This document shows, piece by piece, positions 16,492 to 24,793 of a stretch of 64,000 nt of DNA. The notes under the pieces are model-generated. The model searched no databases. It saw only the letters and a program-made list of their open reading frames with translations, and was not told where the DNA came from. Made by a program: the position numbers and the translations under genes. The stretch is taken from positions 868,001 to 932,000 of the forward strand of contig CANMCX010000001.1 of NCBI GenBank assembly GCA_947496465.1, read 5' to 3'. The number at the start of each line of letters is the position of its first letter. Position 1 is the first letter of the stretch. The stretch comes from Marinifilum_A sediminis (GTDB taxonomy: Bacteria; Bacteroidota; Bacteroidia; Bacteroidales; Marinifilaceae).

Positions 16492-16504
16492 ACTGATAAC
16501 TTTG
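16475..16504 (+). promoter_or_regulatory. priA promoter (TTG-N19-TAACTTTG)
   Basis: TTG at 16475-16477 and TAACTTTG at 16497-16504 are 19 bases apart, a full match to the Bacteroidota consensus. Transcription should start near 16511, giving a leader of about 11 bases before the ATG at 16522. This rules out the TTG at 16462 as a translation start. Confidence 0.7.
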
Positions 16505-16521
16505 AGGAAAATGCCTCTCTA

Positions 16522-18996
16522 ATGAACAACAATTCAAATTTTGCAGATGTTATACTGCCACTTCCTTTGGCCGGACTTTTCACTTATTCCATTCCGGAAG
16601 AGTTAAAAACAGATGTGGCCATTGGAAAAAGGGTAGTTGTTCCTTTGGGCAATAAAAAGCTGTATACAGCAATTGTCAGAAAACTTCACAACAACGAACC
16701 TTCCGATTACAAAGTAAAAGATATCCTATCCTGTCTCGACAGTTCTCATGTTATCAATGGCTATCAATTGAAATTTTGGGATTGGATATCGCAATATTAT
16801 CAGGCAGTTTTAGGTGATGTTTACAAAGCTGCTGTTCCTTCTGGCTTAAAACTTGAGAGCCAAACTAAAATTTCGATTAACTCTGATTTCAATACAGATT
16901 CAATCTTAAATAAGACCGAAGAGCAAATTTTAAATGTTTTAACTCATTCGAAAGATGTAAGTATCTCCAGCTTAAATCAAGCTGTTGGATTAAAAAATAC
17001 TTTACCACAAGTTAAATCACTTCTCGAAAAAGGTGCTGTTTCGATTGATGAACAAATCTCAGCTGGATACAAGGAAAAAAAACAGGAGTTTGTCTGTTTA
17101 AATTCGGATTTCCAGGAAGATGAAATGGGTGAAATCCTTAACAAATTAAAACGAGCCAAGAAACAACAGGAATTATTATACTCTTATTTAAATCTATCAA
17201 AGCACTTTTTTGAAGAAACCCCACAAAAAGTTAGCGTTCTAGAATTGTTAAAATCGATAGATTGTTCACGTACCATTTTAAAAAGTTTGATAGAAAAGAA
17301 CATTCTAAAAATCTATTTTGAAAAAGTTGATCGACTTGATCATTCCGAAATATCATCTTCTGAATTAAAAATATTAAACCAATATCAAGAAAAAGCAATT
17401 GGTGAAATACGAACTCATTTCGAAAATCAAAATTGTGTTTTATTGCACGGAGTAACTTCAAGCGGAAAAACAGAAATTTACATTCATCTAATTGAAGAGC
17501 AAATAAAAAAAGGCAAACAAGTTCTTTATCTTTTACCCGAAATTGCGCTTACTACTCAAATTATTAATCGATTGAAATCGGTTTTCGGAAACAAAGTAGG
17601 TGTTTATCATTCTAAATTTAACGATGCTGAACGAGTAGAAATATATAACAACATTCTTGAGAATAATTCTGAAAGATCCTACCAGATAATTCTCGGAGTT
17701 CGTTCTTCTATTTTTCTACCATTTAATAATTTAGGACTTATCATTGTAGATGAAGAGCACGAAAATACTTACAAACAATTCGATCCATCACCACGTTATC
17801 ATGCTCGTGATGCCGCATTATATCTGGCACATCTACACCAAGCAAAAACTCTTTTAGGAACAGCAACTCCCGCCGTTGAAACCTATTTTAACGCACAGAA
17901 AGGAAAATATGGATTGGTGGAATTATTTCAACGTCATCAAGATCTTGAAATGCCGGAAATTATCGTTTCGGATATAAAGGAAGCACGTAGAAAAAAACAG
18001 ATGAAATCCATCTTTTCTCCTGATTTGATTAAAATGATGGAAACCTGTATGGAAAATAAAGAACAGGTAATTTTATTTCAGAATCGACGTGGATATGCAC
18101 CTTATTTGGAATGTAAATCTTGTGGTTGGGTACCAAATTGTCCCAATTGTTCTGTTAGTCTCACTTACCATCGGCACAACAATCAACTTACTTGTCACTA
18201 TTGTGGACATGGTACACATCCTCCGGTAAATTGCAATCATTGTGGATCAACCGATATTGAAGATAGAGGTTTTGGTACCGAAAAAATTGAAGAGGAATTA
18301 TCTGCTTTTTTTCCGGATGCAAGAATTGCCCGAATGGATTTGGATACCACAAGAAAAAAACGTGCCTACGAAAAACTGATTTACCAGTTTGAAAATCATG
18401 AATTGGATATTTTGGTAGGAACACAAATGGTTTCAAAAGGCTTGGATTTCGACAATGTTAGTTTGGTAGGTATTCTAAATGCGGATTCAATGATGAATTA
18501 TCCTGACTTTAGAGCTTATGAACGAAGCTTCCAAATGATGGCACAGGTATCAGGTCGAGCCGGTCGAAAAAAGAAACGTGGAAAAGTCTTAATTCAAACC
18601 TACGCACCCGATCATCCTATCATTCAAAGTGTGGTTAAGAACAATTATCAAGAAATGTACTCTTCTCAACTACTGGAAAGACAAGAATATATATATCCGC
18701 CCTATTATCGATTAATTAATATAGGTATGAAACACAAACAGCAGCATTTGGTAAATGAAGCTGCTGAATATTTAGCCAAATCATTAAAAAAAATATTTGG
18801 AGTGCGTGTTTTTGGTCCTCAGGCACCAGTTATAAATCGTATTCAAAACAATTACATTGTGAACATTTTACTTAAAATTGAAAAGAAGAGTTCTCCTGCA
18901 AAAGCAAAATGGATATTGAATCAACAAGCTAATTTTATAAAAGAAATTGACAGATTTAAGGCCATTCAAATTAATTTTGATGTTGATCCTATGTAA
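16522..18996 (+). CDS. priA: Primosomal replication restart helicase PriA
   Basis: PriA (824 aa) recognises stalled forks and reloads the replicative helicase. The N-terminal 3'-end-binding domain begins ADVILPLPLAGLFTYSIP. The helicase core has Walker A GVTSSGKTEIY, the DEEH box (VDEEHENTYKQ) and GTATPAVETY. The zinc-binding insert has CKSCGWVPNCPNC and CHYCGHG followed by CNHCGS. The later motifs VGTQMVSKGLDFDNV and QVSGRAGR are intact. The start at 16522 is set by the promoter just upstream. The gene stands alone. Confidence 0.96.
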   Translation: MNNNSNFADVILPLPLAGLFTYSIPEELKTDVAIGKRVVVPLGNKKLYTAIVRKLHNNEPSDYKVKDILSCLDSSHVINGYQLKFWDWISQYYQAVLGDVYKAAVPSGLKLESQTKISINSDFNTDSILNKTEEQILNVLTHSKDVSISSLNQAVGLKNTLPQVKSLLEKGAVSIDEQISAGYKEKKQEFVCLNSDFQEDEMGEILNKLKRAKKQQELLYSYLNLSKHFFEETPQKVSVLELLKSIDCSRTILKSLIEKNILKIYFEKVDRLDHSEISSSELKILNQYQEKAIGEIRTHFENQNCVLLHGVTSSGKTEIYIHLIEEQIKKGKQVLYLLPEIALTTQIINRLKSVFGNKVGVYHSKFNDAERVEIYNNILENNSERSYQIILGVRSSIFLPFNNLGLIIVDEEHENTYKQFDPSPRYHARDAALYLAHLHQAKTLLGTATPAVETYFNAQKGKYGLVELFQRHQDLEMPEIIVSDIKEARRKKQMKSIFSPDLIKMMETCMENKEQVILFQNRRGYAPYLECKSCGWVPNCPNCSVSLTYHRHNNQLTCHYCGHGTHPPVNCNHCGSTDIEDRGFGTEKIEEELSAFFPDARIARMDLDTTRKKRAYEKLIYQFENHELDILVGTQMVSKGLDFDNVSLVGILNADSMMNYPDFRAYERSFQMMAQVSGRAGRKKKRGKVLIQTYAPDHPIIQSVVKNNYQEMYSSQLLERQEYIYPPYYRLINIGMKHKQQHLVNEAAEYLAKSLKKIFGVRVFGPQAPVINRIQNNYIVNILLKIEKKSSPAKAKWILNQQANFIKEIDRFKAIQINFDVDPM

Positions 18997-19065
18997 GTTG
19001 ATTCCATATAAATGTTAAAAATGCATAAGGAAAACACTAAAAATTCATGAAAAGGCAGATTTGTT

Positions 19066-19073
19066 TATCTTTG
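19066..19073 (+). promoter_or_regulatory. -7 promoter element (TATCTTTG) upstream of the heptose kinase gene
   Basis: Exact TAnnTTTG match 29 bases before the likely GTG start at 19102. No TTG lies at the usual spacing upstream. Confidence 0.5.
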
Positions 19074-19101
19074 CTGACAGCAATTCAAAAATCAATTGAT
19101 A

Positions 19102-20103
19102 GTGAACAAAATTGAATTAGAAAAAACCTTCGAAAGTTTTTCCAATTTTAACGTGCTAATTATTGGCGACGTTATGGTCGATGCCTACGTTTGGGGCAAG
19201 GTTGAACGAATTTCACCAGAGGCTCCAGTGCCAATTGTTTCATGTGTTAACAGAGAAAACAGGCTGGGCGGTGCTGCAAATGTTGCCCTTAATATCAAAT
19301 CAATGGGTGCTAACCCAATTCTTTGTTCCGTTATTGGAAATGATGAAAAAGGAAAAGATTTTCTGAATCTTTTAACTGAAATTCAGCACGAGCAATCTGG
19401 TATTGTGACGAGTGATCATCGCAGAACCACTGTAAAAACAAGATTCATTAGCGATAATCAACATCTGATTCGAGTAGATGAAGAAGACACTCATGAACTA
19501 GCTGATGAAATTGAATTGGAATTCATAGAACACATCAAAAGTTTGATGGATAAACATACCATTCATGCTGTTGTTTTTGAAGATTACGATAAAGGTGTTA
19601 TCACCAAAAAATTAATAGAGGATATAACTAACTTGGCAAATCAAAAAGAGATACCAATACTAGTAGACCCGAAAAAACGCCATTACAAAGACTATAAAAA
19701 TGTTAGTCTGTTTAAGCCAAACTTTAAAGAATTTGTTGAAGGATCAAATCTAGATCTGGAAAAAGGAAATATTGAAGGTTTATTCGCTGAAGCTAAAAAG
19801 TTTCAAAACGAAATGGGTATTAATAAATTGTTAATAACTCTATCTGAGCTAGGTGTTTTTATCAGCAATGAGAATACTTATGAACACATTCCTGCTGTAG
19901 TTAGAGAAATTGCAGATGTTTCGGGTGCTGGTGATACAGTAATTAGTGTGGCTACACTTTGTCTTGCTGCTGGAATGCAAGCAAAAGAAGTTGCTGCAAT
20001 TTCGAATTTAGCAGGTGGCATTGTATGCGAAATACCTGTAGTTGTGCCAATTGATAAGGATCAATTGTTAAGTGAGAGTATAAAAATATTCTCATCAAAC
20101 TAA
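19102..20103 (+). CDS. rfaE1: D-glycero-beta-D-manno-heptose-7-phosphate kinase (RfaE1/HldA type)
   Basis: PfkB-family sugar kinase of 334 residues that makes heptose 1,7-bisphosphate for the ADP-heptose of the LPS core. Diagnostic stretches are VLIIGDVMVDAYVWGKVERI, SPEAPVPIV, RLGGAANVALNIKSMGA, HLIRVDEED and the anion-hole motif DVSGAGDTVISV. Only the kinase domain is present; the nucleotidyltransferase domain of fused HldE is absent and must be encoded elsewhere. No ATG is available at the N-terminus. GTG at 19102 gives M-NKIELEKTFESF, which best fits the family; a TTG at 19096 is the other option. It shares no operon with its neighbours. Confidence 0.9.
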   Translation: MNKIELEKTFESFSNFNVLIIGDVMVDAYVWGKVERISPEAPVPIVSCVNRENRLGGAANVALNIKSMGANPILCSVIGNDEKGKDFLNLLTEIQHEQSGIVTSDHRRTTVKTRFISDNQHLIRVDEEDTHELADEIELEFIEHIKSLMDKHTIHAVVFEDYDKGVITKKLIEDITNLANQKEIPILVDPKKRHYKDYKNVSLFKPNFKEFVEGSNLDLEKGNIEGLFAEAKKFQNEMGINKLLITLSELGVFISNENTYEHIPAVVREIADVSGAGDTVISVATLCLAAGMQAKEVAAISNLAGGIVCEIPVVVPIDKDQLLSESIKIFSSN

Positions 20104-20260
20104 AATTAAACAAATTCACATCTTCATTATGAACAAGATTGACCTCAAGTCTATTTGTTTTTAAAGGAATGTTTGAATTTTACTAAATATATGTTGATAA
20201 TTCTCTGATACTTGTTACTATTTTAGAATGTCTCAAAATTTTAAATGTCGCTTAAAAGTG

Positions 20261-20268
20261 TATCTTTG
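20261..20268 (+). promoter_or_regulatory. -7 promoter element (TATCTTTG) upstream of parA
   Basis: Exact TAnnTTTG match 46 bases before the parA ATG at 20314. No TTG at standard spacing. It probably heads the parA-parB-DUF5683-transglycosylase run. Confidence 0.5.
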
Positions 20269-20313
20269 AAAACATCAATTAATTTAATTTAATCCTTGTA
20301 ATACGAATTGTTT

Positions 20314-21117
20314 ATGGCTAAAATTATTGCTCTAGCGAACCAAAAAGGAGGGGTTGGAAAAACTACCTCTGCTATCAATCTGGCTTCGAGTCTTGCTGTG
20401 TTGGAGTATAAGGTATTGATCATTGATGCAGATCCACAAGCAAATTCGACATCAGGAATTGGTTTTGATGTTCGCACTATCGACAAAAGTATTTACGAAT
20501 GTATTGTTGATGGTATTGATCCTAAAGAAGCTGTTCTAAATAGTGAAATTGAAGGATTTGATATTATTCCATCTCATATCGACTTGGTCGGTGCCGAGAT
20601 TGAAATGTTAAACCTTGCCAATCGTGAAAAGATTCTTCTAAATGTATTGGAAAAAGTTAGATCTGATTACGATTTCATTTTAATTGATTGTTCTCCATCT
20701 CTCGGTTTAATAACTGTTAATGCACTTACAGCTGCTGATTCTGTAATTATTCCAGTTCAATGTGAATATTTTGCATTGGAAGGGTTAGGAAAACTTTTAA
20801 ATACAATTAAAATCATACAGAACCGTTTAAATACAGAATTGGAAATTGAAGGTTTCCTTTTAACCATGTATGATAGTCGTTTAAGATTATCGAATCAGGT
20901 AGTAAGTGAAGTTCGTAAGCATTTCCAGGATATGGTTTTTGAAACAATAATTCAAAGAAATACTAAACTTGGTGAAGCTCCTAGTTATGGGAAACCTGCA
21001 ATTCTTTACGATGCAGACTCAGTTGGAGCAATTAATTACCTAAATTTGGCACGTGAATTATTGCAAAATAACGATATGACCAAATCGAGCAATAAAGAAA
21101 AAATTATTAGCGAATAA
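20314..21117 (+). CDS. parA: Chromosome-partitioning ATPase ParA (Soj type)
   Basis: ParA/MinD-family ATPase of 267 residues that moves ParB-parS complexes during chromosome segregation. The deviant Walker A KGGVGKTTS (K11 and K16), DADPQANST, DYDFILIDCSPSLG and PVQCEYFALEGLG are all present. Short size and lack of an N-terminal DNA-binding domain fit a chromosomal Soj rather than a plasmid type Ia ParA. ATG at 20314 is used; a TTG two codons upstream is unlikely. It is followed 22 bases later by parB. Confidence 0.95.
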   Translation: MAKIIALANQKGGVGKTTSAINLASSLAVLEYKVLIIDADPQANSTSGIGFDVRTIDKSIYECIVDGIDPKEAVLNSEIEGFDIIPSHIDLVGAEIEMLNLANREKILLNVLEKVRSDYDFILIDCSPSLGLITVNALTAADSVIIPVQCEYFALEGLGKLLNTIKIIQNRLNTELEIEGFLLTMYDSRLRLSNQVVSEVRKHFQDMVFETIIQRNTKLGEAPSYGKPAILYDADSVGAINYLNLARELLQNNDMTKSSNKEKIISE

Positions 21118-21129
21118 TAAATAATTCTG

Positions 21130-21135
21130 AAGGAG
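21130..21135 (+). promoter_or_regulatory. Shine-Dalgarno AAGGAG before parB
   Basis: AAGGAG ends 4 bases before the parB ATG at 21140. Such a strong site is uncommon in this window, where most genes show none. It supports the chosen start and suggests efficient ParB translation. Confidence 0.6.
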
Positions 21136-21139
21136 TACC

Positions 21140-22021
21140 ATGGCAAAAAAAAGCGCATTAGGAAGAGGTTTAGGAGCACTAATTGATGATGTTGAAGAAG
21201 TTCAGGCAAAAAACCCTGAGAGAAGCTTAAGTAACGAAATTGAAATTTCTAAAATTGAAGCTAACCCATATCAACCTAGAACAAAGTTTGATGAAGAGGC
21301 TTTAAATGAACTTGCTCAATCTATTAAGGAACTGGGTATCGTTCAACCAATTACTGTTCGTAAAATTAACAACAACTCTTACCAGCTTATTGCCGGGGAA
21401 AGAAGATACAGAGCTGCAAAAATTGCTGGACTTACCAAAGTTCCTGTATATATTCGCATGGCTGAAGATGATAAAATGCTTGAATTAGCATTGGTAGAAA
21501 ATATTCAGCGTGAAGATCTTGATTCTATTGAAGTTGCCATTTCGTATCAAAGGTTAATTGATGAATGTAAATTAACACAAGAAAGTTTATCTGATCGCGT
21601 TGGTAAAAAACGCTCAACCATATCCAACTATTTACGACTACTAAGACTACCTGCCGAAATCCAAAAAGGAATTCGTGAGAAAAGACTACTAATGGGGCAC
21701 GCAAGAGCATTGGTAAATGTTGATGACCCAAAATCGCAATTGGACATTTTCCAATTGACTGTTGAAAATGATTTCTCTGTTCGAAAAGTAGAAGAATTGG
21801 TTCGCTCCCTTAATAATGGTGCCAAAGAGGAGAAAAAACCAGCCTCTAAAATCAATCTTCCGAAAGAATATGAATCATTAAAAGATCACTTATCGCAACA
21901 TTTTAAAACGAAAGTTGATCTTAAGCGTACCAATAATGGTAAAGGAAAAATTATTATTCCTTTTAAATCAGATGATGATCTTGAACGCATTTTAGCGGTT
22001 ATGGATCAAATGAATTCGTAA
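21140..22021 (+). CDS. parB: Chromosome-partitioning protein ParB
   Basis: ParB (293 aa) binds parS and spreads to form the segregation complex. It begins KKSALGRGLGALIDD, then the CTP-binding ParB/Srx domain with EANPYQPRTKFDEEALNELA and the arginine motif LIAGERRYRAAK. The helix-turn-helix region SLSDRVGKKRSTISNYLRLL follows, and a C-terminal dimerisation domain. It is co-directional with parA and followed by the DUF5683 gene 28 bases later. I found no canonical parS palindrome nearby. Confidence 0.95.
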   Translation: MAKKSALGRGLGALIDDVEEVQAKNPERSLSNEIEISKIEANPYQPRTKFDEEALNELAQSIKELGIVQPITVRKINNNSYQLIAGERRYRAAKIAGLTKVPVYIRMAEDDKMLELALVENIQREDLDSIEVAISYQRLIDECKLTQESLSDRVGKKRSTISNYLRLLRLPAEIQKGIREKRLLMGHARALVNVDDPKSQLDIFQLTVENDFSVRKVEELVRSLNNGAKEEKKPASKINLPKEYESLKDHLSQHFKTKVDLKRTNNGKGKIIIPFKSDDDLERILAVMDQMNS

Positions 22022-22049
22022 GATAGTTGAACAATTAAAAAGTTTCAAA

Positions 22050-22718
22050 TTGAATAATTTACGCCCACTCCTGATAACAGGAGTCGTATTTCTTGCTATG
22101 CTTTTCACTAGCATTTTGAAGGTAGAAGCACAGCAATTTACCGCTGACACAGTGCAAGTTGTTGAGTCGAATGTTAAAATTCATTCACCTCATAAGGCTA
22201 CCATGTATTCGGTTATTTTGCCCGGATTAGGTCAGGCTTACAATAAAAAATACTGGAAAATTCCAATTCTTTACGCTGGAATTGGTGCTACCATTTACGC
22301 AATTAATTGGAACACGAAAAATTTCAAGAGATACAAAAATGGGTTCAAAGATTTTTCCAATTATTACGATTTTAAATATCAAGATCCTGACTTGGAAACT
22401 CCAATTGATGAACCTTCTACAAAAAGATATGAGGATCTTTATACCGATGGATTTGATTTTGAAAATTCAAGCTCAAGTTTCGACAGTTGGTTTAAAACAC
22501 AATTGAAAAATAAAAAAGATTCATACAAACAAGATCGGGATCTTAGCTATATCATTTTAGCAGGAGTTTACGTATTAAATATCATTGATGCAGCAATTGA
22601 TGCACATTTTACCAATTTTAACGTAAACGATAACTTAACCATTAGAGTTGAGCCTGCTGTTAGCTATTCAGCATTATCAGGCAATTCGCTTGGTTTTAGA
22701 TGTCAAATTACATTTTAA
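22050..22718 (+). CDS. DUF5683 domain protein (exported/membrane)
   Basis: Protein of 222 residues in the family usually encoded just after parB in Bacteroidota. It has a signal-like N-terminus ending near VEAQQF. The DUF5683 core is YSVILPGLGQAYNKKYWKIP and LYAGIGATIYAIN, followed by a charged segment, then YIILAGVYVLNIIDAAIDAHF, a second membrane-like segment, and a beta-rich end (SLGFRCQITF). The start is a TTG at 22050: the only nearby ATG (22098) would truncate the signal peptide. Function is unknown. Confidence 0.85.
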   Translation: MNNLRPLLITGVVFLAMLFTSILKVEAQQFTADTVQVVESNVKIHSPHKATMYSVILPGLGQAYNKKYWKIPILYAGIGATIYAINWNTKNFKRYKNGFKDFSNYYDFKYQDPDLETPIDEPSTKRYEDLYTDGFDFENSSSSFDSWFKTQLKNKKDSYKQDRDLSYIILAGVYVLNIIDAAIDAHFTNFNVNDNLTIRVEPAVSYSALSGNSLGFRCQITF

Positions 22719-22732
22719 GACGAGAGAGAGAA

Positions 22733-24430
22733 ATGAGAAGAAAGAGATTTTTAATCCCCTGCATTTTATTGGGAACAGCATTTGCGTGCAGTACAATTAA
22801 ACCTGTATCGCAAGAACAAAATAGCACAGAACCAGAAATAATTGCCGATAATACTTTATCTGAAATTGATACTCTTGTTACCGAAGTTGAAACTATTCTT
22901 CCTACAAAAGATATCGATACGCTAGCTTTTCTTAAATTAAATATAGTTGATGTTCGAACAGATTTAGATGATGTTATCAATACTAGTTTTTCGAACAATT
23001 TGGATAGCTTGGTTCATTTATGGTATGTGAAAAACTCCATTAAAACCAACGAATACACAAAAAGTAGTTCATACACTCCTGAAAAATTATCCGATTCGAT
23101 TTATATTGAAAGGTTAGGACAAATTCCATCGCTAATTGATTTATCTTACAACAAGATTGTTAAAAATTACATCCAGTTGTATTCTGAAAAAAGAAGATCT
23201 CAAGTTGAAATGATGATGGGAATGTCGGAATACTACTTCCCTATTTTCGAAGAAATTCTAGATAAAGAAGGTTTACCTCAAGAATTAAAATATTTACCAA
23301 TAATTGAATCTGCTTTAAATCCAAAAGCGCTTTCAAGAGCTGGAGCGAGTGGTTTGTGGCAATTTATGTACGGTACTGGCAGGATGTATAAATTGGATAT
23401 CAATTCATTTGTTGATGAAAGAAGAGATCCTGTAAAAGCTAGTTATGCCGCAGTTAAGTATCTTAAAGATATGTATAAAGTATATGGCAATTGGCATTTG
23501 GTTATTGCTGCCTACAATTGTGGTCCGGGTAATGTAAACAAAGCCATACGTCGTAGTGGTGGAAAAAGAAATTATTGGGATATTTATTATCGATTACCCC
23601 GTGAAACAAGAGGATATGTTCCTGCTTTTATAGCCGCTATTTATACTTTTAATTATCACAAAGAGCATCAATTATTTCCAAAACCTTCGAGCTTACCAAT
23701 TGCTTGCGATACATTAATGATTGATGAAACTCTGCATTTTGATCAAGTTTCAAATGTAATCAACATACCTAAAGGACAATTAAGAGATTTAAATCCTCAG
23801 TACCGAGCAGATATTATTCCTGGAGGTAAAAAAGCGTATGCTTTAAAAATACCATTGGAATACACATCAAAATTCATCGACCTACAAGATTCTATTTTTG
23901 CATATAAGAAGGATTTCTACTTCAGTCAGAAAGATAAGGTTGTAAATCCACGAGACAGATATCAGAAATTTGTACATGTTACACCTAAAAATAAAGCTAA
24001 GGTATATTATAAAGTAAAGCCGGGCGATGCTGTTGGACTAATTGCATCGTGGTTTCATGTGCGAACATCAGACCTTAGATATTGGAATAACGTTAGACGA
24101 AACTTAATAAAAGTAGGTCAAAAATTGGTTGTTTACGTTCCTAAAAATAAAGCAGCTTTTTATAAAGATTTTAATAGCATGAGCTATACTCAAAAGCAGG
24201 CAACCTTAGGTAAAACAACAAGTACTCCAAAAAAATCGGTAAGCAAACCAAGTGCAGTTAAATATGATGGGTCGTACGTATATTATACCGTACGAAGGGG
24301 AGATAATTTTTGGACAATAGCTAAAAAATTTCCAGGTATTTCAAATTACGATATCATGAAAATGAACAACATTACAAATGCTAAAAATTTAAAGGTTGGA
24401 CAAAAGCTAAAGATTAAACCCAAAAGCTAA
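22733..24430 (+). CDS. LysM-containing lytic transglycosylase (MltD type)
   Basis: Cleaves peptidoglycan glycan strands with 1,6-anhydro product formation. The 565-residue protein has a lipoprotein-like signal (TAFACS, Cys19). The SLT domain has catalytic E192 in LPIIESALNPKALS, then GASGLWQFMYGTGR and AAYNCGPGNVNKAI. Two LysM domains follow, near 420-470 (YYKVKPGDAVGLIASWF) and near 515-563 (YYTVRRGDNFWTIAKKF). ATG at 22733 is preferred to an upstream frame that overlaps the DUF5683 gene. A strong terminator follows. MltD is the closest named relative. Confidence 0.92.
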   Translation: MRRKRFLIPCILLGTAFACSTIKPVSQEQNSTEPEIIADNTLSEIDTLVTEVETILPTKDIDTLAFLKLNIVDVRTDLDDVINTSFSNNLDSLVHLWYVKNSIKTNEYTKSSSYTPEKLSDSIYIERLGQIPSLIDLSYNKIVKNYIQLYSEKRRSQVEMMMGMSEYYFPIFEEILDKEGLPQELKYLPIIESALNPKALSRAGASGLWQFMYGTGRMYKLDINSFVDERRDPVKASYAAVKYLKDMYKVYGNWHLVIAAYNCGPGNVNKAIRRSGGKRNYWDIYYRLPRETRGYVPAFIAAIYTFNYHKEHQLFPKPSSLPIACDTLMIDETLHFDQVSNVINIPKGQLRDLNPQYRADIIPGGKKAYALKIPLEYTSKFIDLQDSIFAYKKDFYFSQKDKVVNPRDRYQKFVHVTPKNKAKVYYKVKPGDAVGLIASWFHVRTSDLRYWNNVRRNLIKVGQKLVVYVPKNKAAFYKDFNSMSYTQKQATLGKTTSTPKKSVSKPSAVKYDGSYVYYTVRRGDNFWTIAKKFPGISNYDIMKMNNITNAKNLKVGQKLKIKPKS

Positions 24431-24447
24431 AATCAAAAAAATACAAT

Positions 24448-24480
24448 AAAAAAAAGCGAAGAGTAATCTTCGCTTTTTTT
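24448..24480 (+). terminator. Intrinsic terminator after the transglycosylase gene
   Basis: GCGAAGA (24456-24462), loop GTAA, TCTTCGC (24467-24473), flanked by an A-run upstream and seven T downstream (24474-24480). It can act on either strand and closes the parA-to-transglycosylase run. Confidence 0.85.
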
Positions 24481-24793
24481 GTGTGAATTATTAACAAGAA
24501 TGTTCGTTTTATTCACATTCCAATTCCTTTTTATTTATAAGCTTTTTAAATTAAACCGAATATAAATCTCTTATCTGTTAATTATCTACAACTTACCGAC
24601 ATAATACTATTTACAATAGTGTATATCCATATTTTTTTTTGATATGTCGTTTGAATATAATTAAATTGCTTTCGATAAATAAAAATCAACTTTTGTTGTT
24701 TTTATTTGTTCCCCGATTCATTGATATGCTAATAAGCTTCCGGTATACCCCTCCCCGGGAAACCGGAAGTCGGGAACAACTTCCTATATTTGT
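24481..24793. other. Intergenic stretch with GC-rich competing inverted repeats
   Basis: No convincing gene; a 75-codon forward frame here is composed of low-complexity residues and overlaps gldG. The notable part is 24737-24784: CTTCCGGT (24737-24744) pairs with ACCGGAAG (24762-24769) around a loop holding CCCGGG, while GGAAGT (24765-24770) can instead pair with ACTTCC (24779-24784). The segment is markedly more GC-rich than its surroundings and lies just past the gldG stop. It lacks a T-tract in either direction. Confidence 0.45.

Noticed and set aside
16462..16521. TTG-initiated extension of PriA by 20 residues
   Set aside because: It lies upstream of or within the promoter, so it is not on the transcript.
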